Numbered from the stretch's first letter, positions 52,901 to 61,446 are shown. The stretch: 64,000 bases of DNA from Cryobacterium sp. Y11 (GCF_002929535.1 NZ_PJJO01000054.1:62001-126000); one strand, 5' to 3'. Translations and numbers: made by a program. The notes: a model not told the origin generated them from the letters alone.

Positions 52901-53569
52901 GATGAACTTCGGGGTAGCGGATTGTGCTGCGAACTCAAACAGCGGCGTGAGTCGTTCAATCACACGGGCAACGGTCTCATCGAACGCCCACATTGACAGC
53001 TGGCTGGCGATGGACGATACCTTAATAGAGACGTAGTCCACGTCGGGGCGTTGCAGGATGCGGCTCGTTGCTTCGAGGCGTTCGAGTGCTTCCTTTTCGC
53101 CGAGCACTGACTCGCCGAGCAGGTTGATATTGAGGCGGTTGCCACCCTCTTGCAGGTGCGCGAGCGCCGGACCGAGCTTGTCGGGGGTGGCGTCGACGAC
53201 GAGGTGGCCCACCATCTGGCGCAGCACCGTTCGGGCGGCTGGAATGACTACCCAAGGCAGCACGGGCCCCAGGATTCCGCCGAGGCCGATAGCAGCGCGC
53301 ATGTGCGGCGGCAGAAAACCGGGCGCCTTCTTGGCTACCTTGGCGAGGCTGTAGCCGGCCACCATCTTGTCTTCTGGACGCATGACTCCGTCGACGAAGC
53401 CGACAGTAAAGTCGAGGCCGTTCGGGTCCTTCAGCACGCCGGCGAGCCGCTCGGCCGCGGCATCCGTTGGGATGGTGGCGCTTTCGTCGAGCCATTTCTT
53501 TACGAGAGCGACGACCTCCGAACTGAAATCCTCGTTGGCGGGGCGGGTGGAGGCATTGGTCATGGTCAC
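49982..53569 (-). CDS. putA: Bifunctional proline dehydrogenase / P5C dehydrogenase
   Basis: Converts proline to glutamate in two steps. The 1195 residues hold an N-terminal FAD-dependent PRODH barrel (about 60-470; VKVSSIASQLSMWAFD, VRLVKGANLAMENVDS, YLIRRLEENASSENF) and an aldehyde dehydrogenase domain (about 560-1040; VVTPPWNFPTAIPAGGMLAAL, LLAETSGKNAIIVT with Glu, and the catalytic Cys in SAFGHAGQKCSAASLVIL near 785). A C-terminal extension of about 150 residues follows. The start is GTG 53569, with an alternative ATG at 53563. Divergent from a LysR regulator. Confidence 0.93.
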   Translation of the reverse strand: MTMTNASTRPANEDFSSEVVALVKKWLDESATIPTDAAAERLAGVLKDPNGLDFTVGFVDGVMRPEDKMVAGYSLAKVAKKAPGFLPPHMRAAIGLGGILGPVLPWVVIPAARTVLRQMVGHLVVDATPDKLGPALAHLQEGGNRLNINLLGESVLGEKEALERLEATSRILQRPDVDYVSIKVSSIASQLSMWAFDETVARVIERLTPLFEFAAQSATPKFINLDMEEYRDLDLTIAVFEGLLDQPQLAQLEAGIVLQAYLPDALSAIQGLTHWAQNRRAAGGAPIKVRLVKGANLAMENVDSAVHDWPLATFGSKQDTDTNYKRVLNWALTPQNTDAVKLGIAGHNLFDVAWAHLLSVARGVDDRVDFEMLLGMATGQAQAVRNDVGQLLLYTPVVDPSQFDVAISYLIRRLEENASSENFMSAVFELTSNPELFDREKARFQASLDALDDVVPTPNRVQDRSSSYDRGRLAAAHTDARGQISDTDPDADPQLTSALLGITRGSVPLQPSFHNEPDTDPSLPANRAWGRRILARADASTLGIDTISAAAVSDEAALNTIIDGVLEAGAAWGQKTGAERAAVLHRAALALAANRDRLIEVMASECGKTITEGDTEVSEAIDFANYYAERAKDLDHVQGAIFVPSKLIVVTPPWNFPTAIPAGGMLAALASGAGVVVKPATLAQRTGAVVVEALWEAGIPRELLALVNLAGGELGATLIAHPAVDRVILTGGYETAKLFRSFRRDLPLLAETSGKNAIIVTPSADFDLAAADVVKSAFGHAGQKCSAASLVILVGSVAKSERFLGQLVDAATSLKVGAASDPVTQMGPIMSPADGKLLHALTTLGADEHWLVEPRQLDETGTLWSPGIRTGVAPGSYFHLTEFFGPVLGVMHARNLEEAIRFQNAVDYGLTTGLHSLDAEELALWVDSVEAGNLYVNRGITGAIVQRQPFGGWKRSAVGAGTKAGGPNYLLGLGSWVNEPGRNSSTLHLRGLEQRVTDIIEASQPFLDYTDFDVLRRSAVSDALAWREEFNVVRDATDLGVERNLFRYRALPVTVRLTETGTLAQLLRVIAAATLSTSRFDVSSTIPVPPAVRNILSEREIAVFIESDEEWLDRARSGGLTASRVRLIGSDPVLGARVEASALAEALNGSPDIAVYSNAVTQAGRIEVLPFLREQAISITAHRFGNPSTLSDGVI

Positions 53570-53665
53570 GAGACTAGTCTTTCGTTCGCGGATGGGCTGC
53601 TCTGGTATTGCCAGTCTGAGGCCAGCCTATATTTAGCAAAAGCAATTGTTTATGCATGATATTCG

Positions 53666-53678
53666 TTACAATTTGTAA
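53666..53678. promoter_or_regulatory. LysR-type T-N11-A operator
   Basis: TTACAATTTGTAA, a near-perfect palindrome with the T-N11-A layout of LysR regulator sites, in the 151-bp region between putA and the LysR gene, about 43 bp before the latter's start. Confidence 0.72.
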
Positions 53679-53720
53679 TGATTCGGTTTTGGGCGGGTCA
53701 ATGGGTGTAAGGGGTAGCGG

Positions 53721-54677
53721 ATGCTGGATGTCAGGCGGCTGCGGCTGCTGCGCGAACTGAAGATTCGTGGCACCCTCGCCGGGGTCGCCGCCGCCCTCGC
53801 CTACAGCCCCTCCGCGGTGTCGCAACAGCTCGCGCTGCTCGAAAAAGAGGCCGGCGTTGTACTGCTCAAAAAGGTAGGCCGTCGCGTGCAGCTCACCCAG
53901 CAGGCCGAGATTCTAATCGAGCACACCACCTACTTACTGGAGCGGCTCGAACTGGCCGAGGCCGACCTGCGCGCGAGCACCACGACCGTGTCTGGCACCG
54001 TGCGGGTGGCCGTGTTTCAGTCGGCGGCCCTCGCGGTGATTCCGCGGGCGCTTACTTTTTTAGCCGACGATTATCCGGCCTTGCGGGTCGAGGTGACCGA
54101 GCGCGAGCCCGAGCGCGGACTGTTCGAGGTGGCCGCGCGCGACTTCGACCTGGTGCTCGCCGAGCAGTATCCCGGCCACACTCGCGCGCACTGGCCAGAC
54201 CTCGACCGGGTAAACCTGGCAACGGATGCGCTGCGGCTGGCGGTTCCGCCCGATTCAGGTCGGGTCAGCGCCGCCACGCTCGAAGAGACCGCCGGCCTGC
54301 CCTGGGTGATGGAACCGGTCGGCACGGCCTCCCGGCAGTGGGCCACGCAGCTGTGCCGCTCGGCCGGGTTTGAACCCGACGTTCGGTTCGAGACCGCTGA
54401 CCTGATCGCGCACATCCGCTTAATTGAATCGGGCAACGCCGTGGGCATTCTGCCGGACCTGGTCTGGGCCGGCCGCATGCCGGCGGTGCAGCTGCACGAC
54501 CTGCCCGGCACCCCCCACCGCACCCTGTTTTCGGCAGCACGCCGCTCGAGCGCACAGCGCCCGGGAGTGGTCGCCGTGCGCGATGCCCTTGACCGGGCCG
54601 TGAGCAAGGTGGCCAAGCTCACCGAATCCGACCCGCTCGAACCGCCGCGCCCATTCGAACCGCTCGCCCCGATCTAG
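53721..54677 (+). CDS. LysR-family transcriptional regulator
   Basis: A 318-residue LysR protein. N-terminal HTH (MLDVRRLRLLRELKIRGTLAGVAAALAYSPSAVSQQLALLEKEAGV) and a periplasmic-binding-like effector domain (VRVAVFQSAALAVIPRAL, VLAEQYPGHTRAHWPDLDRV). ATG 53721 follows AAGGGG. Divergent from putA, so a proline-responsive activator is the simplest reading, but the ligand is unknown. Confidence 0.88.
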   Translation: MLDVRRLRLLRELKIRGTLAGVAAALAYSPSAVSQQLALLEKEAGVVLLKKVGRRVQLTQQAEILIEHTTYLLERLELAEADLRASTTTVSGTVRVAVFQSAALAVIPRALTFLADDYPALRVEVTEREPERGLFEVAARDFDLVLAEQYPGHTRAHWPDLDRVNLATDALRLAVPPDSGRVSAATLEETAGLPWVMEPVGTASRQWATQLCRSAGFEPDVRFETADLIAHIRLIESGNAVGILPDLVWAGRMPAVQLHDLPGTPHRTLFSAARRSSAQRPGVVAVRDALDRAVSKVAKLTESDPLEPPRPFEPLAPI

Positions 54678-54808
54678 GAACGTCAGTCGACCGATAGGGG
54701 TAGCCAGGCCACGGCGCTCAGGGTCATACTTATCGAACACATCCGCGCGCACGTCGTGTGAATCGCTGTGTAGCTGCGGACCCCACCGAACGAGGGAGTC
54801 GAGAAGAC

Positions 54809-54982
54809 ATGAGAATTCACTGTCCTTATTGCCATTCGGAAGCGACGCTTGCCCCGAACCCGGCCCATGGTGAGCAGCCAACCCTCCCCCGTTACCTGAT
54901 GAAGTGTTCGGGTTGCGCCCGAACGACGGTATTTGGCAATCAAGCGCACAAGAGCGCTCCACCCGCTCGATCCAGACACTGA
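54809..54982 (+). CDS. Small zinc-ribbon protein, hypothetical
   Basis: A 57-residue protein with two CxxC pairs, CPYC and CSGC, about 28 residues apart, as in zinc ribbons. N-terminus MRIHCPYCHSEATLAPNP. A ribosome site GAGAAG is just upstream. No family is recognised and the short Arg/His-rich tail is not informative. Confidence 0.5.
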   Translation: MRIHCPYCHSEATLAPNPAHGEQPTLPRYLMKCSGCARTTVFGNQAHKSAPPARSRH

Positions 54983-55054
54983 CTCCCTCCAGCGTCGCTC
55001 ATCATCCGCCCGACTCCGGGTCAGAAATCGTCAGATCGCACTAGCATTCGGAGC

Positions 55055-55561
55055 ATGACCCCTCCGGATTCAGCATCAGCTTCGGATGTTGCACCTGAGG
55101 ACGGCCGCACCGAGACCGCGAACGAACGGCTTGATCGCAACTGGAATTCCCTGCTGCAGGAGCTGCGCGTCACCCAAACCGGCACGCAGATCATCGGCGG
55201 TTTTCTGCTCGCCGTCGCCTTCCAAACGCGTTTTACCGAGCTCGACCGGTACCAGGTCACGCTGTACCTCATCTTGGTCTCCGTGACGGCACTGACCACG
55301 GCCCTCGGGCTTGGTCCCGTAATCTTGCACCGGCTACTGTTCCGGCAGCACGCAATGGCGCACATCGTGCAGATCGGCAGCGTCTTGGTGCGCGCCACGC
55401 TGGTAGGAGTGGCCGTCGTGGTGTCCGGCACTCTCGTCTTCATCTTCGATGTGGCACTGGGTCGAAGCGCCGGCCTCATCGCCGCTTCCGTCGTACTCCT
55501 CTTAATCAGTCTGAGCTGGCTAATCCTCTCCCGCGCGGTATCGCGCTGGAAACGCGCCTAG
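55055..55561 (+). CDS. DUF6328-type membrane protein
   Basis: A 168-residue protein with an acidic N-terminus (residues 1-35) followed by NSLLQELRVTQTGTQIIGGFLLAVAFQTRF and four hydrophobic helices (about 45-65, 70-95, 110-130, 135-160). It matches the small actinobacterial membrane family I know as DUF6328, of unknown function. ATG 55055. Confidence 0.75.
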   Translation: MTPPDSASASDVAPEDGRTETANERLDRNWNSLLQELRVTQTGTQIIGGFLLAVAFQTRFTELDRYQVTLYLILVSVTALTTALGLGPVILHRLLFRQHAMAHIVQIGSVLVRATLVGVAVVVSGTLVFIFDVALGRSAGLIAASVVLLLISLSWLILSRAVSRWKRA

Positions 55562-55570
55562 CCTCCCCGT

Positions 55571-55593
55571 CGCTGGTCGAGTGTGCCGAGACC
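55571..55593 (+). repeat. Dispersed intergenic repeat unit
   Basis: A single copy of the 23-bp unit that begins CGCTGGTCGAG and ends TGCCGAGACC, 9 bp after the DUF6328-type stop. It differs at two adjacent central positions from the reverse complement of 47153-47175 in oleBC. Confidence 0.7.
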
Positions 55594-55750
55594 GCAACAG
55601 GACTGCCGCCGCCCGCCTGCCCGACCGGGCGCATCCGCTACTCGCGAGACCGCCCCCGAAACTGGCAGCCGCTATGACCGTTATCGAAGCACGCACCCAT
55701 ATCAGGCACGCCAGCGCACGCTCGGAGGCGGCAACCGATGGTCGGCAGCG

Positions 55751-56635
55751 TCAGGTCGTTGACAGGCGCAACTTTTCTTCTTCGATGTCGAAGGATGCTT
55801 CCGGCCAGGCCAGCACCATCCCCTTCAGAGCGTCGATGAGCAGGTGCTGCACCGCCAGGCGCGCGTACCATTTATGGTCGGCCGGCACCGCAAACCACGG
55901 CGCCGCCGCCGTCGAGGTGCGCTCGAGCGCAATCTGATAGGCGTGCTGATAGGCAGGCCAGTGCATCCGCTCGTCAACGTCTACCCGGTGATACTTCCAA
56001 TATTTGTCTGGGCGACCCAGACGTTCACCGAGGCGGGACTTCTGCTCGGCGGAGCTGATTTGCAGCATGATCTTGATCACGGTGGTGTCATCATCGACGA
56101 GTTCCTGCTCGAACGCGTTGATCTGGTCGTAGCGCGCGGTGATCTCGGCCGGCGGGGCGAGCTCGTGCACGCGGGCGATCAACACGTCTTCATAGTGCGA
56201 ACGATCGAACACGCCGATCATTCCGGGCGCAGGCAGTTGCTTGCGGATACGCCAGAGAAAGTCGTGCGTGAGCTCCGCCTTGGTGGGCGCCTTGAAGGCG
56301 AAGTGGCTGACTCCCTGCGGGTCGACCGCGCCGACAACGTGTCGAACGATTCCGCCCTTGCCGGCCGTATCCATGGCCTGCAGCACGAGCAGAAGCTTGC
56401 GGTTATCCCCACACCTACTGTTGGCGAAGAGCATCTCCTGCAGGTGCGAGAGGATACCGGCCGCCTGGGTTGCCGCGGCGGCCGAGTCTTTTTTAGAACC
56501 CGTGAAACCCGGCGTTGACCCCGTATCGAGCGTCGCAAGCCTGAAGCCGGGGGTCACTCGCAGTGCGTTGATCGGGTCTTCGCTCCAGAAACTTCTGATG
56601 TCCTTGGCCACGGTGCACCTCTCAGTTGTTCCCAT
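55751..56635 (-). CDS. ppk2: Polyphosphate kinase 2 family protein
   Basis: A 294-residue PPK2: transfers phosphate between polyphosphate and nucleotides (AMP or ADP). Walker A-like LLLVLQAMDTAGKGGIVRHVVGAVDPQG, then FKAPTKAELTHDFLWRIRKQLPAPGMIGVFDRSHYEDVLIARVH with Asp and Arg, and SRLGERLGRPDKYWKYHRVDVDERMHWPAYQHAYQIAL. The ATG at 56635 has GGAGG 6 nt upstream; a GTG at 56611 is an alternative. Its direction of use is unknown. Confidence 0.92.
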   Translation of the reverse strand: MGTTERCTVAKDIRSFWSEDPINALRVTPGFRLATLDTGSTPGFTGSKKDSAAAATQAAGILSHLQEMLFANSRCGDNRKLLLVLQAMDTAGKGGIVRHVVGAVDPQGVSHFAFKAPTKAELTHDFLWRIRKQLPAPGMIGVFDRSHYEDVLIARVHELAPPAEITARYDQINAFEQELVDDDTTVIKIMLQISSAEQKSRLGERLGRPDKYWKYHRVDVDERMHWPAYQHAYQIALERTSTAAAPWFAVPADHKWYARLAVQHLLIDALKGMVLAWPEASFDIEEEKLRLSTT

Positions 56636-56719
56636 AATGCACCTCCAGCAGGCCCGGGCGCCAGAGCCCGGCTGCATCCGTTCCCCGCTCACGGTGGCGC
56701 GCATCTGGCGGCCAGACAG

Positions 56720-56757
56720 ACGGATGCCCCGGCGCGGGCGCGCGCCGGGGCATCCGT
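56720..56757 (-). terminator. Terminator hairpin after the nucleotidase gene
   Basis: 17-nt perfect arms (56720-56736, 56741-56757) with a 4-nt loop, very GC-rich, 12 bp downstream of the nucleotidase stop. Carries the GGATGCCCC core seen in many intergenic repeats here. Confidence 0.8.
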
Positions 56758-56769
56758 TTCTGAGGTGTG

Positions 56770-59700
56770 CTAAACCCGCGCGTTCGCAGCGAGGCGCTGG
56801 CGACGAACCAGCAACAGACCGCCGCCGAGCAGCAGGAGCAGGGCTGCGAGGCCGATCGGGGCGAGGGACCCGCCGAGCGCCGGGATGACGCCGAGGGCGC
56901 TCGTGGTAGTCGCGGCCGTCGCTGAACCGACCGCAACCACGGTCACCGCGAGGCTGATCGGCTGAAGACCGACCGAGCTGATCACGAGCGTGTGCGCCCC
57001 GACGGGAGTGTTCGCCGGGATCACCGCGGAGAACGTGGCCACTCCGGCAGCATTCGCCGCGAAGGTGCCGAGGTCGACCGGCACGGAGTACAGGGTTCCG
57101 GTGATCAGCTGGCCGGGGTTCAGCCCGGAGACCGTGACGGTCACCCGCTCGCCCGGGGTGAAGACGGCGTCGCCGGCGTCAACGCTGGCCCAGTCGGTGC
57201 CGGCCAGCACGGCGCGGCCAAGCGGAGCCGGATCGACGAGCGCGTGCTGCTCGAAGTACTCGACGGTCGCCGTGAGGTCGATTTGGCCGGTGTCGGTGGC
57301 GTCGGTTCCCGCGGCGAAGGTGGTGAAGTTGTCGCCGCCGGAAGCCAGGAACGAGTTCGTCGCGACGCGGAACACATCGGTCGGGGCAATAGCGACACCG
57401 TTCAGTGTCATGTCGACGATGTGCTCTCCGCGGACTGCGGCGGGGTCGTAGAGGTAGCTGAAGCCCTCCGAGACGCCGAGGTGCAGCTTGGCGCGGGAGG
57501 ATCCGTCTGGCTGCCACTGTTCCTCGAGAATCGCTCGCACCTGGACACCGGTGAGATCCATGGTGACGAGGGTGTTGGCGAAGGGCTGCACGTTGGCGAC
57601 CTCTTTATAGGTGACCTTGCCGTCGACGTTGTAGAGCAGGTCGTCGCGCACGCCGCCCGGGTTCATGAAGGCGATCTCGGCCGGTTCGCCGCCAAAGGCC
57701 GCGTTCGAGGTGGCCCAGAGCTGAATGTCCGCGACGAGGTTGCCGAGGGTCGATTCCGAACCCCGGTCGGCGCCACCGTCGGCGCGGGTGATGTCGTCGC
57801 TGATCGCGCCAACTTCTACCGAGCCGGCGATATCGGCCTGGGTGACGGCATCCGTCACGATCTGCGCCACGGTGGCGTCGGCCGGGTAGAGGCCGGTCGT
57901 GCCGTCGTGCAACGGCAGAAGTGCGCTGGTTAGCGACACGACCGCGTTGGTGGCCGGGTCAACCGTGATGGTCAACTGGTCGAGGTTCATGCCGTACTGC
58001 CCGCTCTGCATAACCGGGCGGTTCAGCCCGTCAGCCCAGCCCTCGACCGGGTAGGAACAGTTGTAGGTGGCGTGCGTGTGGCCGGAGAGAATCGCGTCGA
58101 TGTTGGCCGATGCTCCGCGAATCAGGTCGCCGTAGAGGCTGTCGGCCGCGCCGATTGCCGCGCACTCCGTGCCGACGCCACCCTCGTGGGTGAGCAGCAC
58201 AATGACATCGGCTTCACCGTTGGTCACGTCGTTATCTTGCAGCTGCGCGGCTACGCGGTTGGCGGCCTCGAGCTGGTCGCCGAACTCAATGTCGGCGATT
58301 CCGGCCGGGGAAACCATCGACGCGGTCTGCTCGGTGACGGTTCCGATGAAGCCAACTCGCACGCCGTCAACCTCCGTCACCCAGTATTCATCGAGCGCCG
58401 GGGTTGTGCTGCCCTTCAGGTACACGTTGGCGCCGAGCGCGTAACGCGGGTCGCCGAACGACGAGACGACCCGGTTACTGAGGTCGTCCCAGCCGCCGTC
58501 GAACTCGTGGTTTCCCACAACGGATGCGTCCAGCCCGGCCGCGAGAAGGGCGTCAATGGTCGGTTCGTCCTGCTGCGAGAACGAGGTGAACGTTGAGGCG
58601 CCGATGTTATCGCCAGCGGAGACGAACAGGGTGTTCGGGTTTTCGGTCTTCAGCTGAGCGACGGCTCCGGCCAGAACGGCCGCGCCGGCTTCCTTGTTAT
58701 TCGCGTTGGCTTCGATACGACCGTGAAAGTCGTTGATGCCGAGGATTTGAATTTCGGTGTTGACCGGAGCCTTGGTGTTGATCGCGAAGATCGTGGTGGT
58801 TCCGGAGACCTCGTTGCCGACGGCGAGCATCGGCTCACCGGTGGGTGAGTCGTCGGCGGAGATGAACGTGACGCCCTCTGGGCCGAGGTCGCCGGCCAGC
58901 GGCAGGTCGGTGGCACCGGTTCCGGCATCTACCGAATCTTCCATCGATACGGCGAAGTTGCGGTTGTTGAGATACGTCACGAACTGCGCGTTGGTCGGGT
59001 CGGTGATGTCGTAGGCCATGATGCCGCCGGCCCGTTCAAGGCCGATGAAGGCGTAGCTGCGGCCGTCGATGTTACCGATGGCAAGGTTCTCCGGCTCCGG
59101 ACCCTTGTCGTCGCTGCGGCCCTCGAGGTTCGACTCGCTGTGGTTGGAGTTGAAGTACTCGGGGTTGGCAGCATAGGTGATCTGTTCGAAGTCGTCGCCG
59201 GAGTCGAAGGTCTGGGCGCCGTCGGTGTTCCAGATCGAGAAGGAGCGCGAGCCGAAGGCGTAGAGCTCGTCGTAGCACTGGTTGGCTTCGTTGAAGCCGT
59301 TCTCGGTGGTGACGTTGAGGCGCCCCATCGCGGCATCGGTGTTCAGGCCGAACAGCGGGCTGGTCTCGCAGATCGTGAGCTTCTTGGCGCGTTCGCCTTC
59401 GACGTAGTCGCCCCACTCGCGGGCGTCGCCCTCGTTGGCGGTGACCAGGTAGGTTTCGCCCGAGCCCGCCGTGTAGGCGTTCATGCCATCGGGCATGTAG
59501 ATGCCCTTCAGGCCGGGGTAGGTCTGAATGTTGACCATCGAGTCCTTGTCAGAGGCGTCAATGCCGTTGCCGTCTTCGCCATGGTCCTGGAAGCCGAGAG
59601 GCCAGATGTCCTCGACCGTGGCGGTCACGAGATCGATGACAGCGACCGCGTTGGCCTCTTGCAGTGCGACGTAGGCGGTGAGGCCGTCGATCGCAACATA

Positions 59701-60498
59701 TTCGGGTTCGAGGTTCGCCGAGATCGGGTTGATGGTGTTGACTGTCGGTCCGAAGACGCGCACGTCTTTGGGCAGCGTCTTGGTACCACCGGTTTCGTAG
59801 GCGTGAAAGTCGGCCGTGGCGACGGCAGACTGAGCCGGCGCTTCGATTGCGCTCGGCAGCGTGACGACGCTCACTGATCCTTCGGGGTCGATTGTGAAGG
59901 CATCGTTCGGCTCGCCCTCGTTGGCGACGACGGCGTAGTTGCCATCGGCCGAGATGCTCACCATGTCGGGCAGGGCCCCGACCGCGACAGCACCGAGAAC
60001 GGTGGGCGTTGCGGCGTTGGCGTCGAAGAAGACCAGCCAACCGGCATCCGTTTTGGTGGGCGATTCGATCGCGATGGCACCGAGGCCGTCGGCGCGCACG
60101 GCTACGGAGTTGGCGGTCGAGCCGGCCGGAACGAGCTCGCTACCGCCGTCAATCGCGGCGCCCTCGGCGATGAGGGAGAACTTCTTTTCGGGAGCGGTTG
60201 CATCGCTGATGCTCAGCACGTCGACGGCGCCCTCGGCGGCATTGACTACGAAGAGGCGCTGGCTGGCGGCGTGGTAGGTGACGATTTCGGCGGCGGACTT
60301 GTCAAAGGTGCCGGTTTCGTAGCTGCCGAGCGGCGACAGGGTGAAGTACGAGTCGATACCCGGAGCGGCGATCGGCGCGGTGACGATGGCAGCGGATGCC
60401 GCGGGCACCGCCGATACGAGGGGAGCAGCCGTGAGCGCGGCGCAGGCCAAGGCGGCCATGGTGACAACGGGTATTCGGCGGCGAATGGGGCGTCTCAT
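56770..60498 (-). CDS. Large secreted 5'-nucleotidase with choice-of-anchor I domain
   Basis: A 1242-residue exported protein. A signal peptide (RRPIRRRIPVVTMAALACAALTAAPLVSA) is followed by a choice-of-anchor I beta-propeller-like domain (about 45-570; SPLGSYETGTFDKSAAEIVTYHAASQRLFVVNA). A metallophosphatase (about 580-880) has GINDFHG (near 584), GDN, GNHEFD (near 662) and GHTH (near 806), the UshA-type metal ligands. A 5'-nucleotidase C-terminal domain (NPGGVRDDLLY), an Ig-like domain and a C-terminal helix with a basic tail follow; no LPXTG motif. ATG 60498 follows AGGAGG; the frame is open further upstream. Likely releases phosphate from nucleotides at the cell surface. Confidence 0.88.
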   Translation of the reverse strand: MRRPIRRRIPVVTMAALACAALTAAPLVSAVPAASAAIVTAPIAAPGIDSYFTLSPLGSYETGTFDKSAAEIVTYHAASQRLFVVNAAEGAVDVLSISDATAPEKKFSLIAEGAAIDGGSELVPAGSTANSVAVRADGLGAIAIESPTKTDAGWLVFFDANAATPTVLGAVAVGALPDMVSISADGNYAVVANEGEPNDAFTIDPEGSVSVVTLPSAIEAPAQSAVATADFHAYETGGTKTLPKDVRVFGPTVNTINPISANLEPEYVAIDGLTAYVALQEANAVAVIDLVTATVEDIWPLGFQDHGEDGNGIDASDKDSMVNIQTYPGLKGIYMPDGMNAYTAGSGETYLVTANEGDAREWGDYVEGERAKKLTICETSPLFGLNTDAAMGRLNVTTENGFNEANQCYDELYAFGSRSFSIWNTDGAQTFDSGDDFEQITYAANPEYFNSNHSESNLEGRSDDKGPEPENLAIGNIDGRSYAFIGLERAGGIMAYDITDPTNAQFVTYLNNRNFAVSMEDSVDAGTGATDLPLAGDLGPEGVTFISADDSPTGEPMLAVGNEVSGTTTIFAINTKAPVNTEIQILGINDFHGRIEANANNKEAGAAVLAGAVAQLKTENPNTLFVSAGDNIGASTFTSFSQQDEPTIDALLAAGLDASVVGNHEFDGGWDDLSNRVVSSFGDPRYALGANVYLKGSTTPALDEYWVTEVDGVRVGFIGTVTEQTASMVSPAGIADIEFGDQLEAANRVAAQLQDNDVTNGEADVIVLLTHEGGVGTECAAIGAADSLYGDLIRGASANIDAILSGHTHATYNCSYPVEGWADGLNRPVMQSGQYGMNLDQLTITVDPATNAVVSLTSALLPLHDGTTGLYPADATVAQIVTDAVTQADIAGSVEVGAISDDITRADGGADRGSESTLGNLVADIQLWATSNAAFGGEPAEIAFMNPGGVRDDLLYNVDGKVTYKEVANVQPFANTLVTMDLTGVQVRAILEEQWQPDGSSRAKLHLGVSEGFSYLYDPAAVRGEHIVDMTLNGVAIAPTDVFRVATNSFLASGGDNFTTFAAGTDATDTGQIDLTATVEYFEQHALVDPAPLGRAVLAGTDWASVDAGDAVFTPGERVTVTVSGLNPGQLITGTLYSVPVDLGTFAANAAGVATFSAVIPANTPVGAHTLVISSVGLQPISLAVTVVAVGSATAATTTSALGVIPALGGSLAPIGLAALLLLLGGGLLLVRRQRLAANARV

Positions 60499-60551
60499 AC
60501 GAAAGATCCTCCTGTTGCAGACAATGGATGTTTTCCTGTGTAGGAGACGCA

Positions 60552-60579
60552 GGTGACTCGTAGGTAAACGGAAGGTGAC
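60552..60579 (-). promoter_or_regulatory. PHO-box-like repeat upstream of the nucleotidase
   Basis: On the minus strand GTCACC, TTTACC and GTCACC end at 60574, 60563 and 60552, exactly 11 nt apart. This fits actinobacterial PhoP/RegX3 boxes (11-nt direct repeats around GTTCACC), 50-80 bp upstream of the start. Confidence 0.7.
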
Positions 60580-60732
60580 GTGGAGCCGGTTCGCGGCGCG
60601 GCAGCGGGTCAACTGGCACGGCAGGCGCGACATCGCGATGACCATTCTCGAGGAGGCCGAGCGTATAGCCGAGGCGCCGAAAGAGGCCTAGCCTATGGTC
60701 AGACTCGCGTTTCACTCATAGTGGAGGTCACC

Positions 60733-61239
60733 ATGTCAGCCAGGCCCACCGGCCGTCTCGTTCACCGCGAAGACGGCTTGTACCTCATGCTCAATCGGCT
60801 ATTCAACGCACCGATCGGACAGGTCTGGGAGAGCCTGACCCGCCCCACCGAGCTCGAGAAGTGGATCGGCACCTACACCGGTTCGCCGGCCACCGGAGCG
60901 GTCAAGTTCAAGATGACGGCCGAAGCGGATGCCAAGTGGGAGTATGTGTGCGTTCGCGAATGCCAGGCTCCGCATCGCTTCAACGGCGATTTTGGCGAGG
61001 GCGAAGATTCCTGGCGCGCCATGTTCCACCTGGTCGAGGGCGATGGCATGACCAATCTGACCTTTGGGCAACGCTTGCGTTCACCGTCTGATGCTGCCAC
61101 GGTCGGCCCCGGCTGGGATTACTATCTGGATCGCCTCGTCGCATCGCGCGCCGGTCTGCCGCTACCGCAGTGGGAGCACTACTACCCCGCCCACGCCCAC
61201 TTCTACAAAGACCTCATCGTTCCGGCCCACACCGCCTAA
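60733..61239 (+). CDS. SRPBCC/START-domain (AHSA1-like) protein
   Basis: A 168-residue Bet v1-like lipid-binding fold: MLNRLFNAPIGQVWESLTRPTELEKWIGTYTG at the N-terminus and a C-terminal helix GPGWDYYLDRLVASRAGLPLPQWEHYYPAH, as in the AHSA1/SRPBCC family. ATG 60733 follows GGAGG. Ligand unknown. Confidence 0.8.
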   Translation: MSARPTGRLVHREDGLYLMLNRLFNAPIGQVWESLTRPTELEKWIGTYTGSPATGAVKFKMTAEADAKWEYVCVRECQAPHRFNGDFGEGEDSWRAMFHLVEGDGMTNLTFGQRLRSPSDAATVGPGWDYYLDRLVASRAGLPLPQWEHYYPAHAHFYKDLIVPAHTA

Positions 61240-61303
61240 TCCCCTTCCACATCTCGCGAGAGCGGGAAGCCGGGCGCCGGGCATCCGTTGGGGCGGGATC
61301 GCT

Positions 61304-61446
61304 GCGCGGGACCTGTGGCGCCGCGCGGGACCTGTGGCGCCGCGCGGGACCTGTGGCGCCGCGCGGGAGTTCCGGCATGGCCCGAACTCCCGCGCCACGC
61401 GACGCGCGGGACGTGCGCCAGTGCGCGGGAGTTCGGCCTCCCGCGC
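61304..61446 (+). repeat. GCGCGGGA-rich tandem and palindromic repeat
   Basis: Three perfect 19-bp copies of GCGCGGGACCTGTGGCGCC (61304-61322, 61323-61341, 61342-61360), then inverted repeats: 12-bp arms at 61361-61372 and 61384-61395, and 9-bp arms at 61423-61431 and 61438-61446. Lies between convergent genes and may serve as a terminator block. Confidence 0.85.

Noticed and set aside
51407..52996. Open frame of 529 codons antisense to putA
   Set aside because: Shadow of the well-supported PutA coding region.
60499..60645. Extended N-terminus of the nucleotidase
   Set aside because: The downstream ATG at 60498 has AGGAGG and starts a clear signal peptide; the extension would also cover the PHO-box-like repeats.
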